Origin: DATMBL01 sp050735975
Lineage (GTDB): Bacteria; Desulfobacterota; Binatia; UBA9968
Reading direction: 5' to 3'
Assembly: GCA_050735975.1 (NCBI GenBank)
Contig: JBOHVS010000260.1
Coordinates: forward strand, 1 to 7,068
Length of the DNA stretch: 7,068 bases
The position numbers and the translations under genes were made by a program. Below are positions 1 to 5,285 of the stretch, one piece after another. The notes beneath the pieces are model-generated. The model was not told where the DNA came from. It saw only the letters and a list, made by a program, of their open reading frames with translations, and ran no database searches. The first letter of the stretch is position 1, and each line of letters starts with the position of its first letter.

Positions 1-21
1 CTCCGGAAACAACTTTAAACC

Positions 22-207
22 GTGACAAATCGATTCTATCCCGGCGGGGTCGATTATGAAGGCTCTATGGCGCGCGATTTCAACGCGGGCCGAAGTCTTC
101 AGATCATGCCCGGGCTGTCTGGCGTTCGGCGCGGAGCACGCGGAGAAATACGAAAGTTCCTTGAAGAAGACTTTACGCGATCTGCGCCTCCGGACCTCCT
201 TGAGTAG
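22..207 (+). pseudogene. Possible remnant of a SAM-dependent methyltransferase N-terminus
   Basis: A short frame opens at a GTG after an in-frame TAA at 16-18 and would encode 61 residues. Residues 10-26 (VDYEGSMARDFNAGRSL) resemble the first helix region of class I SAM-dependent methyltransferases, which often begin with a D-Y-x5-A-x-x-Y/F-x-x-G-R-x-L pattern. This is recognition from memory. After Leu26 the resemblance stops. In the frame beginning at 96 the DNA reads SSDHARAVWRSA, which would continue such a helix, so a frameshift near 94-100 is plausible. No glycine-rich SAM-binding motif follows in any frame and stops soon appear, so a working enzyme is excluded. There is no clear ribosome site before the GTG. 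Alternatively it is a chance ORF or a small unknown protein. Confidence 0.35.
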
Positions 208-231
208 GCTAATGAGGAGAGGCCTTATATC

Positions 232-260
232 TTGACCCAGGTGGAATTGTTAGGTATCGA
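232..260 (+). promoter_or_regulatory. Candidate sigma-70 promoter before the 72-aa gene
   Basis: TTGACC at 232-237 matches five of six bases of the -35 consensus. A 17-bp spacer leads to TATCGA at 255-260, which matches only three of six -10 bases. Transcription would start near 267, about 18 nt before the ATG at 285. The -35 and spacing are good and the -10 is weak. Confidence 0.25.
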
Positions 261-284
261 GGACCTTAGCTAATTCTCACGACC

Positions 285-503
285 ATGGCTAACCTGTATT
301 ACAACGATCGGCTGATTATCGCGTATGCATCTCTAAGCCAAAGCACCAAACTGTGGAGTCCGGGAGCTGAGATCAGTTGGAAAACCGATGGCGGGCGGTA
401 CTCGCATACCATCGGCGGCCTGACGGATCGATTCAAAACTTGTGAGGAAGCCGAACGGTTTGTAATAAATCTCGCCAAAGCATGGATTGACGCTGATTCG
501 TAA
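285..503 (+). CDS. Small conserved-looking hypothetical protein, 72 aa
   Basis: A 72-residue protein with no signal peptide, membrane segment or Cys motif, so probably cytoplasmic. The middle (SWKTDGGRYSHTI, residues 31-43) looks like paired beta strands around a turn. The C-terminus (CEEAERFVINLAKAWID, 53-69) is an amphipathic helix containing the EAE-x-F pattern often seen in small alpha/beta proteins. I believe related short proteins occur in environmental proteobacterial-type genomes, but I cannot name a family and assign no function. The ATG at 285 is the first good start. No strong Shine-Dalgarno lies in front of it: GAGGA at 259-263 is too far away. The gene stands alone between the methyltransferase-like remnant and a small Ser/Thr-rich ORF 15 nt downstream. 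Confidence 0.65.
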   Translation: MANLYYNDRLIIAYASLSQSTKLWSPGAEISWKTDGGRYSHTIGGLTDRFKTCEEAERFVINLAKAWIDADS

Positions 504-518
504 CCCGGAGAGAAGCGC

Positions 519-698
519 ATGCCAGCTTCGAACATGAGCAAGATCAAGCCGATCTCTGCCGGTTGTGGGACTGGCGCCGAGCCCGATAGTCCCACGGCCA
601 CACCCGCCAACAGGTATTCTACGGCAAAAAAGTTGACATCTGTTTCATCTGACGGTAGCGTTTCAAAAATTTCGCTTTCTTCAGCGACAACTTCTTGA
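519..698 (+). CDS. Possible small Ser/Thr-rich protein, 59 aa
   Basis: A 59-codon frame (starts MPASNMSKIK, ends SLSSATTS, stop TGA 696-698) begins 15 nt after the 72-aa gene ends, so the two could be co-transcribed. GGAGAG at 507-512 is a good Shine-Dalgarno, 6 nt from the ATG, and is the main argument for translation. About a third of the residues are Ser or Thr, mostly in the second half. There is one Cys (residue 16), no membrane segment and no known domain. Two things argue against it: a 12-bp stem-loop lies inside the frame at 561-599, and a perfect TTGACA at 633-638 suggests the region may be regulatory. I do not recognise a family. Met6 (534) is an alternative start. Confidence 0.35.
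   Translation: MPASNMSKIKPISAGCGTGAEPDSPTATPANRYSTAKKLTSVSSDGSVSKISLSSATTS
561..599. other. Strong stem-loop (12-bp stem, 15-nt loop)
   Basis: Arms GGTTGTGGGACT (561-572) and AGTCCCACGGCC (588-599) pair over 12 positions, with an uninterrupted Watson-Crick core of eight (565-572 with 588-595) plus two G-U pairs and two outer G-C pairs. The loop contains the palindrome GGCGCC. No T-run follows, so it is not a typical intrinsic terminator. It may still attenuate or protect the transcript of the 72-aa gene. It lies inside the possible 59-aa frame. Confidence 0.4.
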
Positions 699-746
699 TT
701 CTCTTAGAGTCTTCGCAAAGTCGGGCTGGACCGTAGCTTCTTGCCA

Positions 747-787
747 ACGAGAGTATTGTCCTACCGAATTGCCCGGGAGACTCTCGT
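747..787. promoter_or_regulatory. Inverted repeat in the leader of the mscS-type gene
   Basis: ACGAGAGT (747-754) and ACTCTCGT (780-787) are perfect 8-bp inverted repeats separated by 25 nt, ending 26 nt before the channel gene ATG. It could be a 5' UTR hairpin or a widely spaced protein-binding dyad. TTGCCA at 741-746 is a five-of-six -35 match whose 17-bp-spaced -10 (CCGAAT) is poor, so promoter placement is uncertain. Confidence 0.3.
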
Positions 788-813
788 CAATCTAGTCGAA
801 TCGAGGGCTGACT

Positions 814-2289
814 ATGATACAGAGATGGTTTGATTCACTTGTACCCATCGGCCAGGCTCCTGGCAATCTCAAAGAATTCCTCGAAAGTCTGGTGAAAAGC
901 CTGGCAGGTATGGTGGCTTTTCTTTTGGAGCGGATTACCGCAATCCCGCCACAGGTTCAGTGGGCGATCATCTATCGGGAAGTCGCGCTTTATGGAGTGA
1001 CGTCCGCAGCGTTGCTCGCGGTCGCTTTTGCCATTCATGTTCTAATTTTTTCCATTTTACGTAGAAGGATCGAGAGACGCCGCAAGGAGAAGGGGAGCGA
1101 AGACGCATGGGTACTCTTTCTGGAAGCGATACGCAAACCCTTGAAGTTGGCGTTCTGGGTTTACAGTATCTATTTCGTCGCTCTGCCGCTGTTGCTGCTC
1201 TTGCAGCCCGGCCATTCGATGTATCCCGTTCGCCTGCTTTTCGAGAAGGCTTTCGACCTCGGCCTGTTCGGCGCGTTGTACTGGCTTCTCTACCGTTTGG
1301 TCCACGTCGTCGAGATCCGAGTGAAACTGTGGGCAGGCGATTCCCGAGGTGGTTTGGAAGATCTCCTGATCGAGTTGATCGGAAAGACCTTTCGGATAGT
1401 AATCCCGGTAGCCGCGGTGATTGCGGGCCTGCCGTTGTTCGGGCTCCCTCCCTCCTATGATGCGGTCGTCGGCAAGGCGAGCAGTCTGCTCATCGTCGGC
1501 GCGATATCATGGATGCTGTTTCACGTCGTGGACGTGGGAGAGCAGTTTGTCCTTCGACGATACGACCTGAGGGCGGCGGATAATCTGAGAGCTCGCCAGA
1601 TCTATACGCAAGTTCATGTGTTGAAAAAAACTCTCTATGTCATCATCAGCGTTTTCGCGGTTGCGTCGGGGCTGATGCTTTTTGAGCAGGTGCGCAGTTT
1701 GGGAGCGAGTGTTCTGGCATCTGCCGGCGTCGTCGGCATCATTATCGGTTTCGCGGCGCAACGAACCATTGCCAATCTGTTTGCCGGATTTCAACTTGCG
1801 CTCACTCAGCCGATTCGCCTGGACGATGTAGTCATCGTAGAGAACGAGTGGGGGCGGATTGAGGAAATTACGCTCACGTATGTTGTAGTGCGTGTCTGGG
1901 ACATGCGCCGGCTCATCGTGCCGCTTAGCTATTTCATAGAACAACCCTTCCAGAACTGGACCCGCCAAGCGGCCGACATCCTGGGCACCGTGTTCATTCA
2001 CACTGATTATACTATCTCCGTGCAAGCGGTCAGAGAGGAGCTGAAACGTATCGTCGCGCAATCGAGCGATTGGGACGGAAAGGTTTGCGTCCTTCAGGTC
2101 ACCAATGCCACCGAACGCTCCCTTGAACTGCGCGCGCTGGCTAGCTCGTCCGACGCTTCCAAAGCCTGGGACCTTAGATGCGAAATTCGTGAGAAGCTCG
2201 TTGCATTTGTACAAGAGAATTATCCGCGCAGCCTGCCAAGAGTTAGGGCCGAGCTGGAGCCGCGCAACGGAGCCGTGAAGGAAAATTGA
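814..2289 (+). CDS. MscS-family mechanosensitive ion channel, 491 aa
   Basis: Inner-membrane channel of the MscS family, which opens under membrane tension and releases small solutes on osmotic downshock. There are hydrophobic segments at roughly 56-82, 107-128, 141-165, 185-205, 220-240 and 270-290, followed by the pore helix. That helix is the Gly/Ala-rich stretch from Gly297 to about 330, including ASAGVVGIIIGFAAQ and then NLFAGFQLALTQPIRLDD. The MscS beta domain follows (Val339 to about 384, with the VENEWGRIEEI motif and IVPLSYF...NWTR) and then an alpha/beta C-terminal domain ending near 480. E. coli MscS has 286 residues and three TM helices, so about 200 residues of extra N-terminal membrane region are present, as in many larger homologues. 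GAGGG (803-807), 6 nt before the ATG, supports the start. It appears monocistronic. The family is clear. The exact subfamily and any ligand gating are unknown. Confidence 0.93.
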   Translation: MIQRWFDSLVPIGQAPGNLKEFLESLVKSLAGMVAFLLERITAIPPQVQWAIIYREVALYGVTSAALLAVAFAIHVLIFSILRRRIERRRKEKGSEDAWVLFLEAIRKPLKLAFWVYSIYFVALPLLLLLQPGHSMYPVRLLFEKAFDLGLFGALYWLLYRLVHVVEIRVKLWAGDSRGGLEDLLIELIGKTFRIVIPVAAVIAGLPLFGLPPSYDAVVGKASSLLIVGAISWMLFHVVDVGEQFVLRRYDLRAADNLRARQIYTQVHVLKKTLYVIISVFAVASGLMLFEQVRSLGASVLASAGVVGIIIGFAAQRTIANLFAGFQLALTQPIRLDDVVIVENEWGRIEEITLTYVVVRVWDMRRLIVPLSYFIEQPFQNWTRQAADILGTVFIHTDYTISVQAVREELKRIVAQSSDWDGKVCVLQVTNATERSLELRALASSSDASKAWDLRCEIREKLVAFVQENYPRSLPRVRAELEPRNGAVKEN

Positions 2290-2383
2290 CCGGAATTATC
2301 GGTTCGCGTGGGTTTGGATCCGGGCCTATCCCGCGAGGGGTTCAGCGTAACTGCTGCATATTGGTGCTAAAAAACAAATCCTA

Positions 2384-2412
2384 TTGACACAGGTGAGTGA
2401 CTCTTAGAGATT
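2384..2412 (+). promoter_or_regulatory. Candidate promoter for the response regulator gene
   Basis: TTGACA at 2384-2389 is a perfect -35 hexamer. The only -10 choices are weak: GAGATT at 17-bp spacing (2407-2412) or TAGAGA at 15-bp spacing (2405-2410). Transcription would start near 2419, leaving about 75 nt of leader that contains an orphan AGGAGG (2420-2425). An imperfect stem (2304-2312 with 2330-2336, one bulged base, no T-run) further upstream is the only terminator-like structure after the channel gene. Confidence 0.25.
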
Positions 2413-2494
2413 GGAAAATAGGAGGCGCGAGATTGTGCTGAAATGAACTACCGAACGAGCTCTTACGATCTCCAAGTTAGAAAGTAGTGCTTTT

Positions 2495-3031
2495 ATGGCA
2501 GCAAGGATCCTGTTGGCTGAAAACGACGCAGTGACCCGAAAAGATATCTCCGAGAACCTGCGCAAGGAGGGTTATGAGGTAACCGAGGCGGAGGATGGAA
2601 CCCGAGCCCTGCAAATATTCAACAACAGCCGCTTCGATCTTGTTATTACGGATTTTGTCATGCCGCAGTTCGATGGGTTTAAGTTGGCCGAACGAATACA
2701 TTCCCGATCGCCTGGGACCCCAATAATATTTATGACAGCCTACCTGTCGATGAGATTGGGGAAGACGATTCTGCAGGGGCTGGCCGAATTTATTGAGAAG
2801 CCTGTTACGCCTGAGATTCTATTACCAATGGTAGAACGTCTGCTGCGACCCAAATTTGCGCCCGAACGGGAAAGCACTTACCGGCGACAAACAGGCGGTC
2901 AGAGTTGGCATTTCTCCGCTAATTGCTCGAACTGGCCGGCCAGTGATTACGAGGAGCAAATAACCCCGCCTGATATTGGGGCGTTTTGTAACGAATGTAC
3001 AGCCAAACGCAGACAACAGAGTCGCTACTAA
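2495..3031 (+). CDS. Single-domain response regulator with Cys/His C-terminal tail, 178 aa
   Basis: Residues 3-118 form a CheY-like receiver: the phosphoacceptor is Asp53 in VITDFVMP, the conserved Thr is Thr81 (FMTAY) and the conserved Lys is Lys102 (FIEKP), with Phe99 at the switch aromatic position. In the first acidic pocket (LLAENDAV, 6-13), Asn10 sits where CheY has the Mg-binding Asp13, while Glu9 and Asp11 flank it. There is no DNA-binding output domain. Instead, residues 134-168 carry WHFSANCSNWP (138-148) and FCNEC (164-168). His139, Cys144, Cys165 and Cys168 could bind zinc. I recall a similar NCSNWP...CNEC tail on other small bacterial proteins, often with an additional Cys where Ser141 lies. 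No histidine kinase is nearby. The ATG has no clear Shine-Dalgarno. Its stop overlaps the stop of the convergent minus-strand gene. The output role is unknown. Confidence 0.88.
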   Translation: MAARILLAENDAVTRKDISENLRKEGYEVTEAEDGTRALQIFNNSRFDLVITDFVMPQFDGFKLAERIHSRSPGTPIIFMTAYLSMRLGKTILQGLAEFIEKPVTPEILLPMVERLLRPKFAPERESTYRRQTGGQSWHFSANCSNWPASDYEEQITPPDIGAFCNECTAKRRQQSRY

Positions 3032-3315
3032 ACAGCTCGCGCCGATACGGCTTGGAATATCAAGACCGCCCGGTCACCGGCAAAATATAAAGCTTCTATA
3101 GAGTTCGCGTAGTCGACTTTTCTTTCTAACGCAAAGTTATCGAAACAAGCCAGGCAAACAACGTTATTCTGATATCGCTCCGGCACAACTCTTTCCCACA
3201 TATCATCCGACACATGAAAGTCGAATTTGTCCGGGCAGCTACATACTTTGCACGTCTGTCTATGCTCTTGTTGCGAGCTGGCCAAAAAGGATAGGCAACC
3301 AATTGGCATTTCCAT
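3028..3315 (-). CDS. Small double-CxxC (zinc-ribbon-like) protein, 95 aa
   Basis: The two knuckles, Cys22-x-x-Cys25 (plus Cys27) and Cys54-x-x-Cys57, are spaced as in a zinc ribbon. The segment between them (FDFHVSDDMWERVVP, 31-45) and the one after (CFDNFA, 57-62) look strongly conserved-protein-like. I recall small proteins with this FHVSD...VVCLxCFDxFA pattern but no assigned function. There is no signal peptide or membrane helix, so it is probably cytoplasmic. The start is well supported: GGAGGTGA (complement of 3319-3326) has its GGAGG core 6 nt before the ATG. A sigma-54-like promoter lies at 3356-3371. The stop codon overlaps the response regulator stop by 4 nt in convergent arrangement, which would allow mutual transcriptional or antisense interference at the 3' ends. 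It could be a metal or nucleic-acid binding adaptor, but this is inference. Confidence 0.8.
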   Translation of the reverse strand: MEMPIGCLSFLASSQQEHRQTCKVCSCPDKFDFHVSDDMWERVVPERYQNNVVCLACFDNFALERKVDYANSIEALYFAGDRAVLIFQAVSARAV

Positions 3316-3355
3316 CGTTCACCTCCACATCATGCCGCAGTTAACAATCTGCTGA

Positions 3356-3371
3356 AGCAAGGTTCATACCA
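3356..3371 (-). promoter_or_regulatory. Candidate sigma-54 promoter of the double-CxxC gene
   Basis: Read on the minus strand the site is TGGTATGAACCTTGCT. The invariant GG (-24) and GC (-12) are exactly 10 nt apart, the -12 block TTGCT is perfect, and the -24 block TGGTAT matches four of six bases of TGGCAC. Transcription would start near 3345, about 30 nt before the ATG, leaving room for the GGAGG site. Sigma-54 promoters need an AAA+ enhancer-binding protein, and none is encoded here. Confidence 0.5.
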
Positions 3372-3702
3372 CCTCGAAAGGTCAGTTACTTACGCGGGTT
3401 TTTCTTGCATGAACCGCGGCTTCTGTTTCATCGGCGAGACACTTTCCCGCGATGCGTAACCAACTGTCCGAGGGTTGCTTAACCGGCTGGAAAACAGGAA
3501 GAAATTCTCATTTTCCTGTCCCGAGATTGACAATAACTCGCCTGAGCGTGGGTCGGCGCAGGCTGCTGCTTTCTCCGCGCTATGCGCGTAGCTTAGCGCA
3601 AGCTCCACTGGCCCAGTTTTCCGAAGGTTTGTTTGCCGCAGCAAGCTTTCAGCGCTATCTTAGGCGGCTGATCTCACCCTTTGCTTCGGGAACCATCACA
3701 CA
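3372..3702. other. Intergenic region without a recognisable gene
   Basis: About 330 nt between divergent genes (minus-strand double-CxxC, plus-strand MFS exporter). I find no protein family in any frame, although two frames are open for 84-125 codons. It holds an inverted repeat (3494-3519), a perfect TTGACA at 3527-3532 without a matching -10, and a small stem GCGCTA/TAGCGC (3577-3582 with 3594-3599). It is probably a long shared regulatory region and leader for the exporter gene. Confidence 0.5.
3494..3519. promoter_or_regulatory. Inverted repeat ACAGGAA-N12-TTCCTGT
   Basis: Perfect 7-bp arms at 3494-3500 and 3513-3519, extendable by a G-U and an A-T pair. The centre lies about 160 nt upstream of the predicted sigma-54 start at 3345, within the range of enhancer-binding sites. 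It also lies about 195 nt upstream of the MFS start codon, so it could equally serve that gene. Binding protein unknown. Confidence 0.3.
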
Positions 3703-5118
3703 GTGGACTCGCGCGTCAATTACCTGCTTCTCTCCACGGCTTTGTTGGGAACTTTCTTTTCCGGAACCGCTACTCGCATTGTCAGCATCTCAATGCCGAC
3801 CATCGCCGCCAATTTGGGAACGGATCTGATCGGCATCTCGTGGGCGCTGCTCGCTTATCAGTTGTCGAACATCGGATTATCGATCATCTTCGGCAGGGTC
3901 GCCGATCTATGGGGAAGGGAGAAAATATTCGGCCTGGGCTTTCTCGTGATTTCGCTGAGCTCGCTTTTGTGCGGGCTGGCGCAGAATTTGTTCCAGCTCA
4001 TCCTTTTTCGCTTCGTTCAGGGTGTGGGCGGCGCCATGCTCCAATCTTCGAGCCGCGCTTTAGCGGCGGAGTCTGTCCCTGAAGAGCTTGGGGGCAGGGC
4101 GCAGGGCTATATGACGACGGGACATCACCTGGGATTTCTCCTAGGTCCCGGACTCGGTGGTTTGATGATCGATTACCTGAGCTGGCGTTGGATCTTTTTT
4201 TTCCTTGTTCCATTCGGAATCGGAGGCGCGTTGTTGACCTGGGTGAGCGCAAGGCGTGGTTCCATCTCTCCTCGCCGCCAGAACGTTTCGATAGACTATC
4301 TAGGAGCGGTCCTGCTCGTTGGTACCACGAGCACGCTGATTCTCATCTTTGATCGTCGCACACTGGAGATTGTCGGCTCGGGGACGAAGATCGCGCTGGC
4401 GGTTATGTTCGTGGGATCTCTTTCGGCTCTGATCTTTCATGAGTCCAGAGCCAAGAGCCCGTTCGTTAATTTGTCGCTCTTTCGCATGCGTATGTTCAGC
4501 TTCAGCGTGGTAAGCCTGCTGGTGATCGCGATCTGCTATAGCTTAACCGGATTTTTGCTGCCATTTTACCTGCAGGAGGTGCTCGATCTCGCGCCGACGA
4601 CGGTGGGATTTCTATTTATGGCGCCGTCTATTCTAACCGTCGCGCTGGCGCCACTCAGTGGCACTATGACGGATCGTTTAGGTCCACGGGTGCCGGCGAG
4701 TCTCGGCGTGGCGATCATGTTTTTCTCGCTTCTCGTCGGCGGGCTCCTGCGCGCCGATTCCCACTGGCTCCTGCCGGCTCTTTTGATCGTGCTCATGGCG
4801 ATAACCAACGGGATCTTCAACCCCGCCAACTCCATGGCCATGATCGGCATGATGCCAAAGGAACACCGTAGTTTCGCGTCAGCCGTCAATCACGTCACAT
4901 TCGGCGTTGGCAATCTTATGGGAGTGGCGTTCGGAAGCTTCTTGATGACTGTGGCGTTCGAACATCACACCGGGCTTTCGGGAGTCGGCCCCACGACCGA
5001 CAGTCCCGTCAGTTTCGTCGCCGCCCTCAACATAACCTTTCTTGCCGCCGCGGCTTTGAGTGTCGTCGCGCTCTTCACGCCCGCGCTGCGAAGCAGCGGT
5101 AAGCAGCAGGGAATCTGA
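3703..5118 (+). CDS. MFS transporter, DHA2 (EmrB/QacA-type) drug exporter family, 471 aa
   Basis: Inner-membrane, proton-driven exporter of the major facilitator superfamily, DHA2 group by its 14 hydrophobic segments between residues 7 and 463. Motif A is at 64-76 (GRVADLWGREKIF), the motif B Arg is Arg103 in LFRFVQGVGG, and motif C is Gly144-x3-GP-x-x-GG (144-153), typical of antiporters. In TM1, where DHA2 proteins usually have L-D-x-T-x-V-N, this one reads GTATRIVSIS, so the membrane acidic residue is absent there. This is compatible with a diverged substrate range. The GTG at 3703 is the first start after the in-frame TAG at 3661 and places TM1 right after a short N-terminus. The Shine-Dalgarno is weak. 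No membrane-fusion partner (EmrA-like) is adjacent. The substrate cannot be told from sequence. The Crp/Fnr gene downstream has its own promoter, so a direct regulatory link is only possible. Confidence 0.92.
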   Translation: MDSRVNYLLLSTALLGTFFSGTATRIVSISMPTIAANLGTDLIGISWALLAYQLSNIGLSIIFGRVADLWGREKIFGLGFLVISLSSLLCGLAQNLFQLILFRFVQGVGGAMLQSSSRALAAESVPEELGGRAQGYMTTGHHLGFLLGPGLGGLMIDYLSWRWIFFFLVPFGIGGALLTWVSARRGSISPRRQNVSIDYLGAVLLVGTTSTLILIFDRRTLEIVGSGTKIALAVMFVGSLSALIFHESRAKSPFVNLSLFRMRMFSFSVVSLLVIAICYSLTGFLLPFYLQEVLDLAPTTVGFLFMAPSILTVALAPLSGTMTDRLGPRVPASLGVAIMFFSLLVGGLLRADSHWLLPALLIVLMAITNGIFNPANSMAMIGMMPKEHRSFASAVNHVTFGVGNLMGVAFGSFLMTVAFEHHTGLSGVGPTTDSPVSFVAALNITFLAAAALSVVALFTPALRSSGKQQGI

Positions 5119-5125
5119 ATTCCCT
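5108..5125 (+). terminator. Short stem-loop around the exporter stop codon
   Basis: AGGGAAT (5108-5114) pairs perfectly with ATTCCCT (5119-5125) over 7 bp around a 4-nt loop that contains the TGA stop. Only a short pyrimidine stretch follows, so it is at best a weak terminator. It may instead protect the mRNA 3' end. Confidence 0.3.
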
Positions 5126-5211
5126 TCTATGGCTCATGGTGAATAGGCGCCGATTGGATCGGGCCGCATGGATCACTAGCCGGAATATAATGGTGCGAAA
5201 AAGCCTTTGAA

Positions 5212-5227
5212 TGTCAGCTATCTGACA
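5212..5227. promoter_or_regulatory. Crp/Fnr-type operator, perfect 16-bp dyad
   Basis: TGTCAGCTATCTGACA is a perfect palindrome of half-sites TGTCA separated by 6 nt, the 5-6-5 geometry of Crp-family operators (TGTGA-N6-TCACA for Crp). Its centre at 5219.5 lies about -40 to -42 from the predicted transcription start, the class II activation position of this family. A Crp/Fnr protein is encoded 331 nt downstream of the site, so autoregulation is likely. Confidence 0.55.
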
Positions 5228-5252
5228 GACTCGCCAGCGATTCTGTTATAAG
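5222..5252 (+). promoter_or_regulatory. Extended -10 promoter of the small-protein/crp-type unit
   Basis: TGTTATAAG at 5244-5252 is a TGn extended -10 with TATAAG (five of six consensus bases). CTGACA (5222-5227) is a possible -35 but sits 19 bp away, too far to be optimal, which suits an activator-dependent promoter. The right half of the dyad overlaps this -35. The start is expected near 5259-5261, about 26 nt before the GTG at 5286. Confidence 0.5.
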
Positions 5253-5285
5253 CGTTCGTCATCCCAATGGAGATGAGACAACTTC

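Noticed and set aside
299..610. Minus-strand 103-codon frame opposite the 72-aa gene
   Set aside because: Antisense to the better-supported plus-strand gene and crossing the stem-loop at 561-599. No family resemblance.
633..661. Perfect TTGACA (633-638) as the channel gene promoter
   Set aside because: The 17-bp-spaced -10 would be TAGCGT, a poor match, and it lies inside the possible 59-aa frame.
1507..2214. Long minus-strand open frame (235 codons) inside the channel gene
   Set aside because: It lies fully antisense to the conserved pore and beta-domain coding sequence of the MscS-family gene and shows no family resemblance.
2411..2428. GG-N10-GC spacing resembling sigma-54 before the response regulator
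   Set aside because: The -12 block is AGGC rather than TTGC and the -24 block is TGGAAA, so the spacing alone is likely chance.
3390..3644. Minus-strand 84-codon frame in the intergenic region
   Set aside because: No ribosome site, no recognisable motif, and a composition not different from chance. I cannot exclude a lineage-specific gene.
3452..3829. Plus-strand 125-codon frame overlapping the MFS start
   Set aside because: It overlaps the true exporter frame for over 100 nt and is Arg/Ser/Pro-rich low-information sequence.
5186..5191. Perfect TATAAT hexamer downstream of the exporter
   Set aside because: No -35-like hexamer at 16-19 bp (the sequence there is GC-rich) and no extended TGn, so it is less convincing than the TGTTATAAG at 5244-5252.
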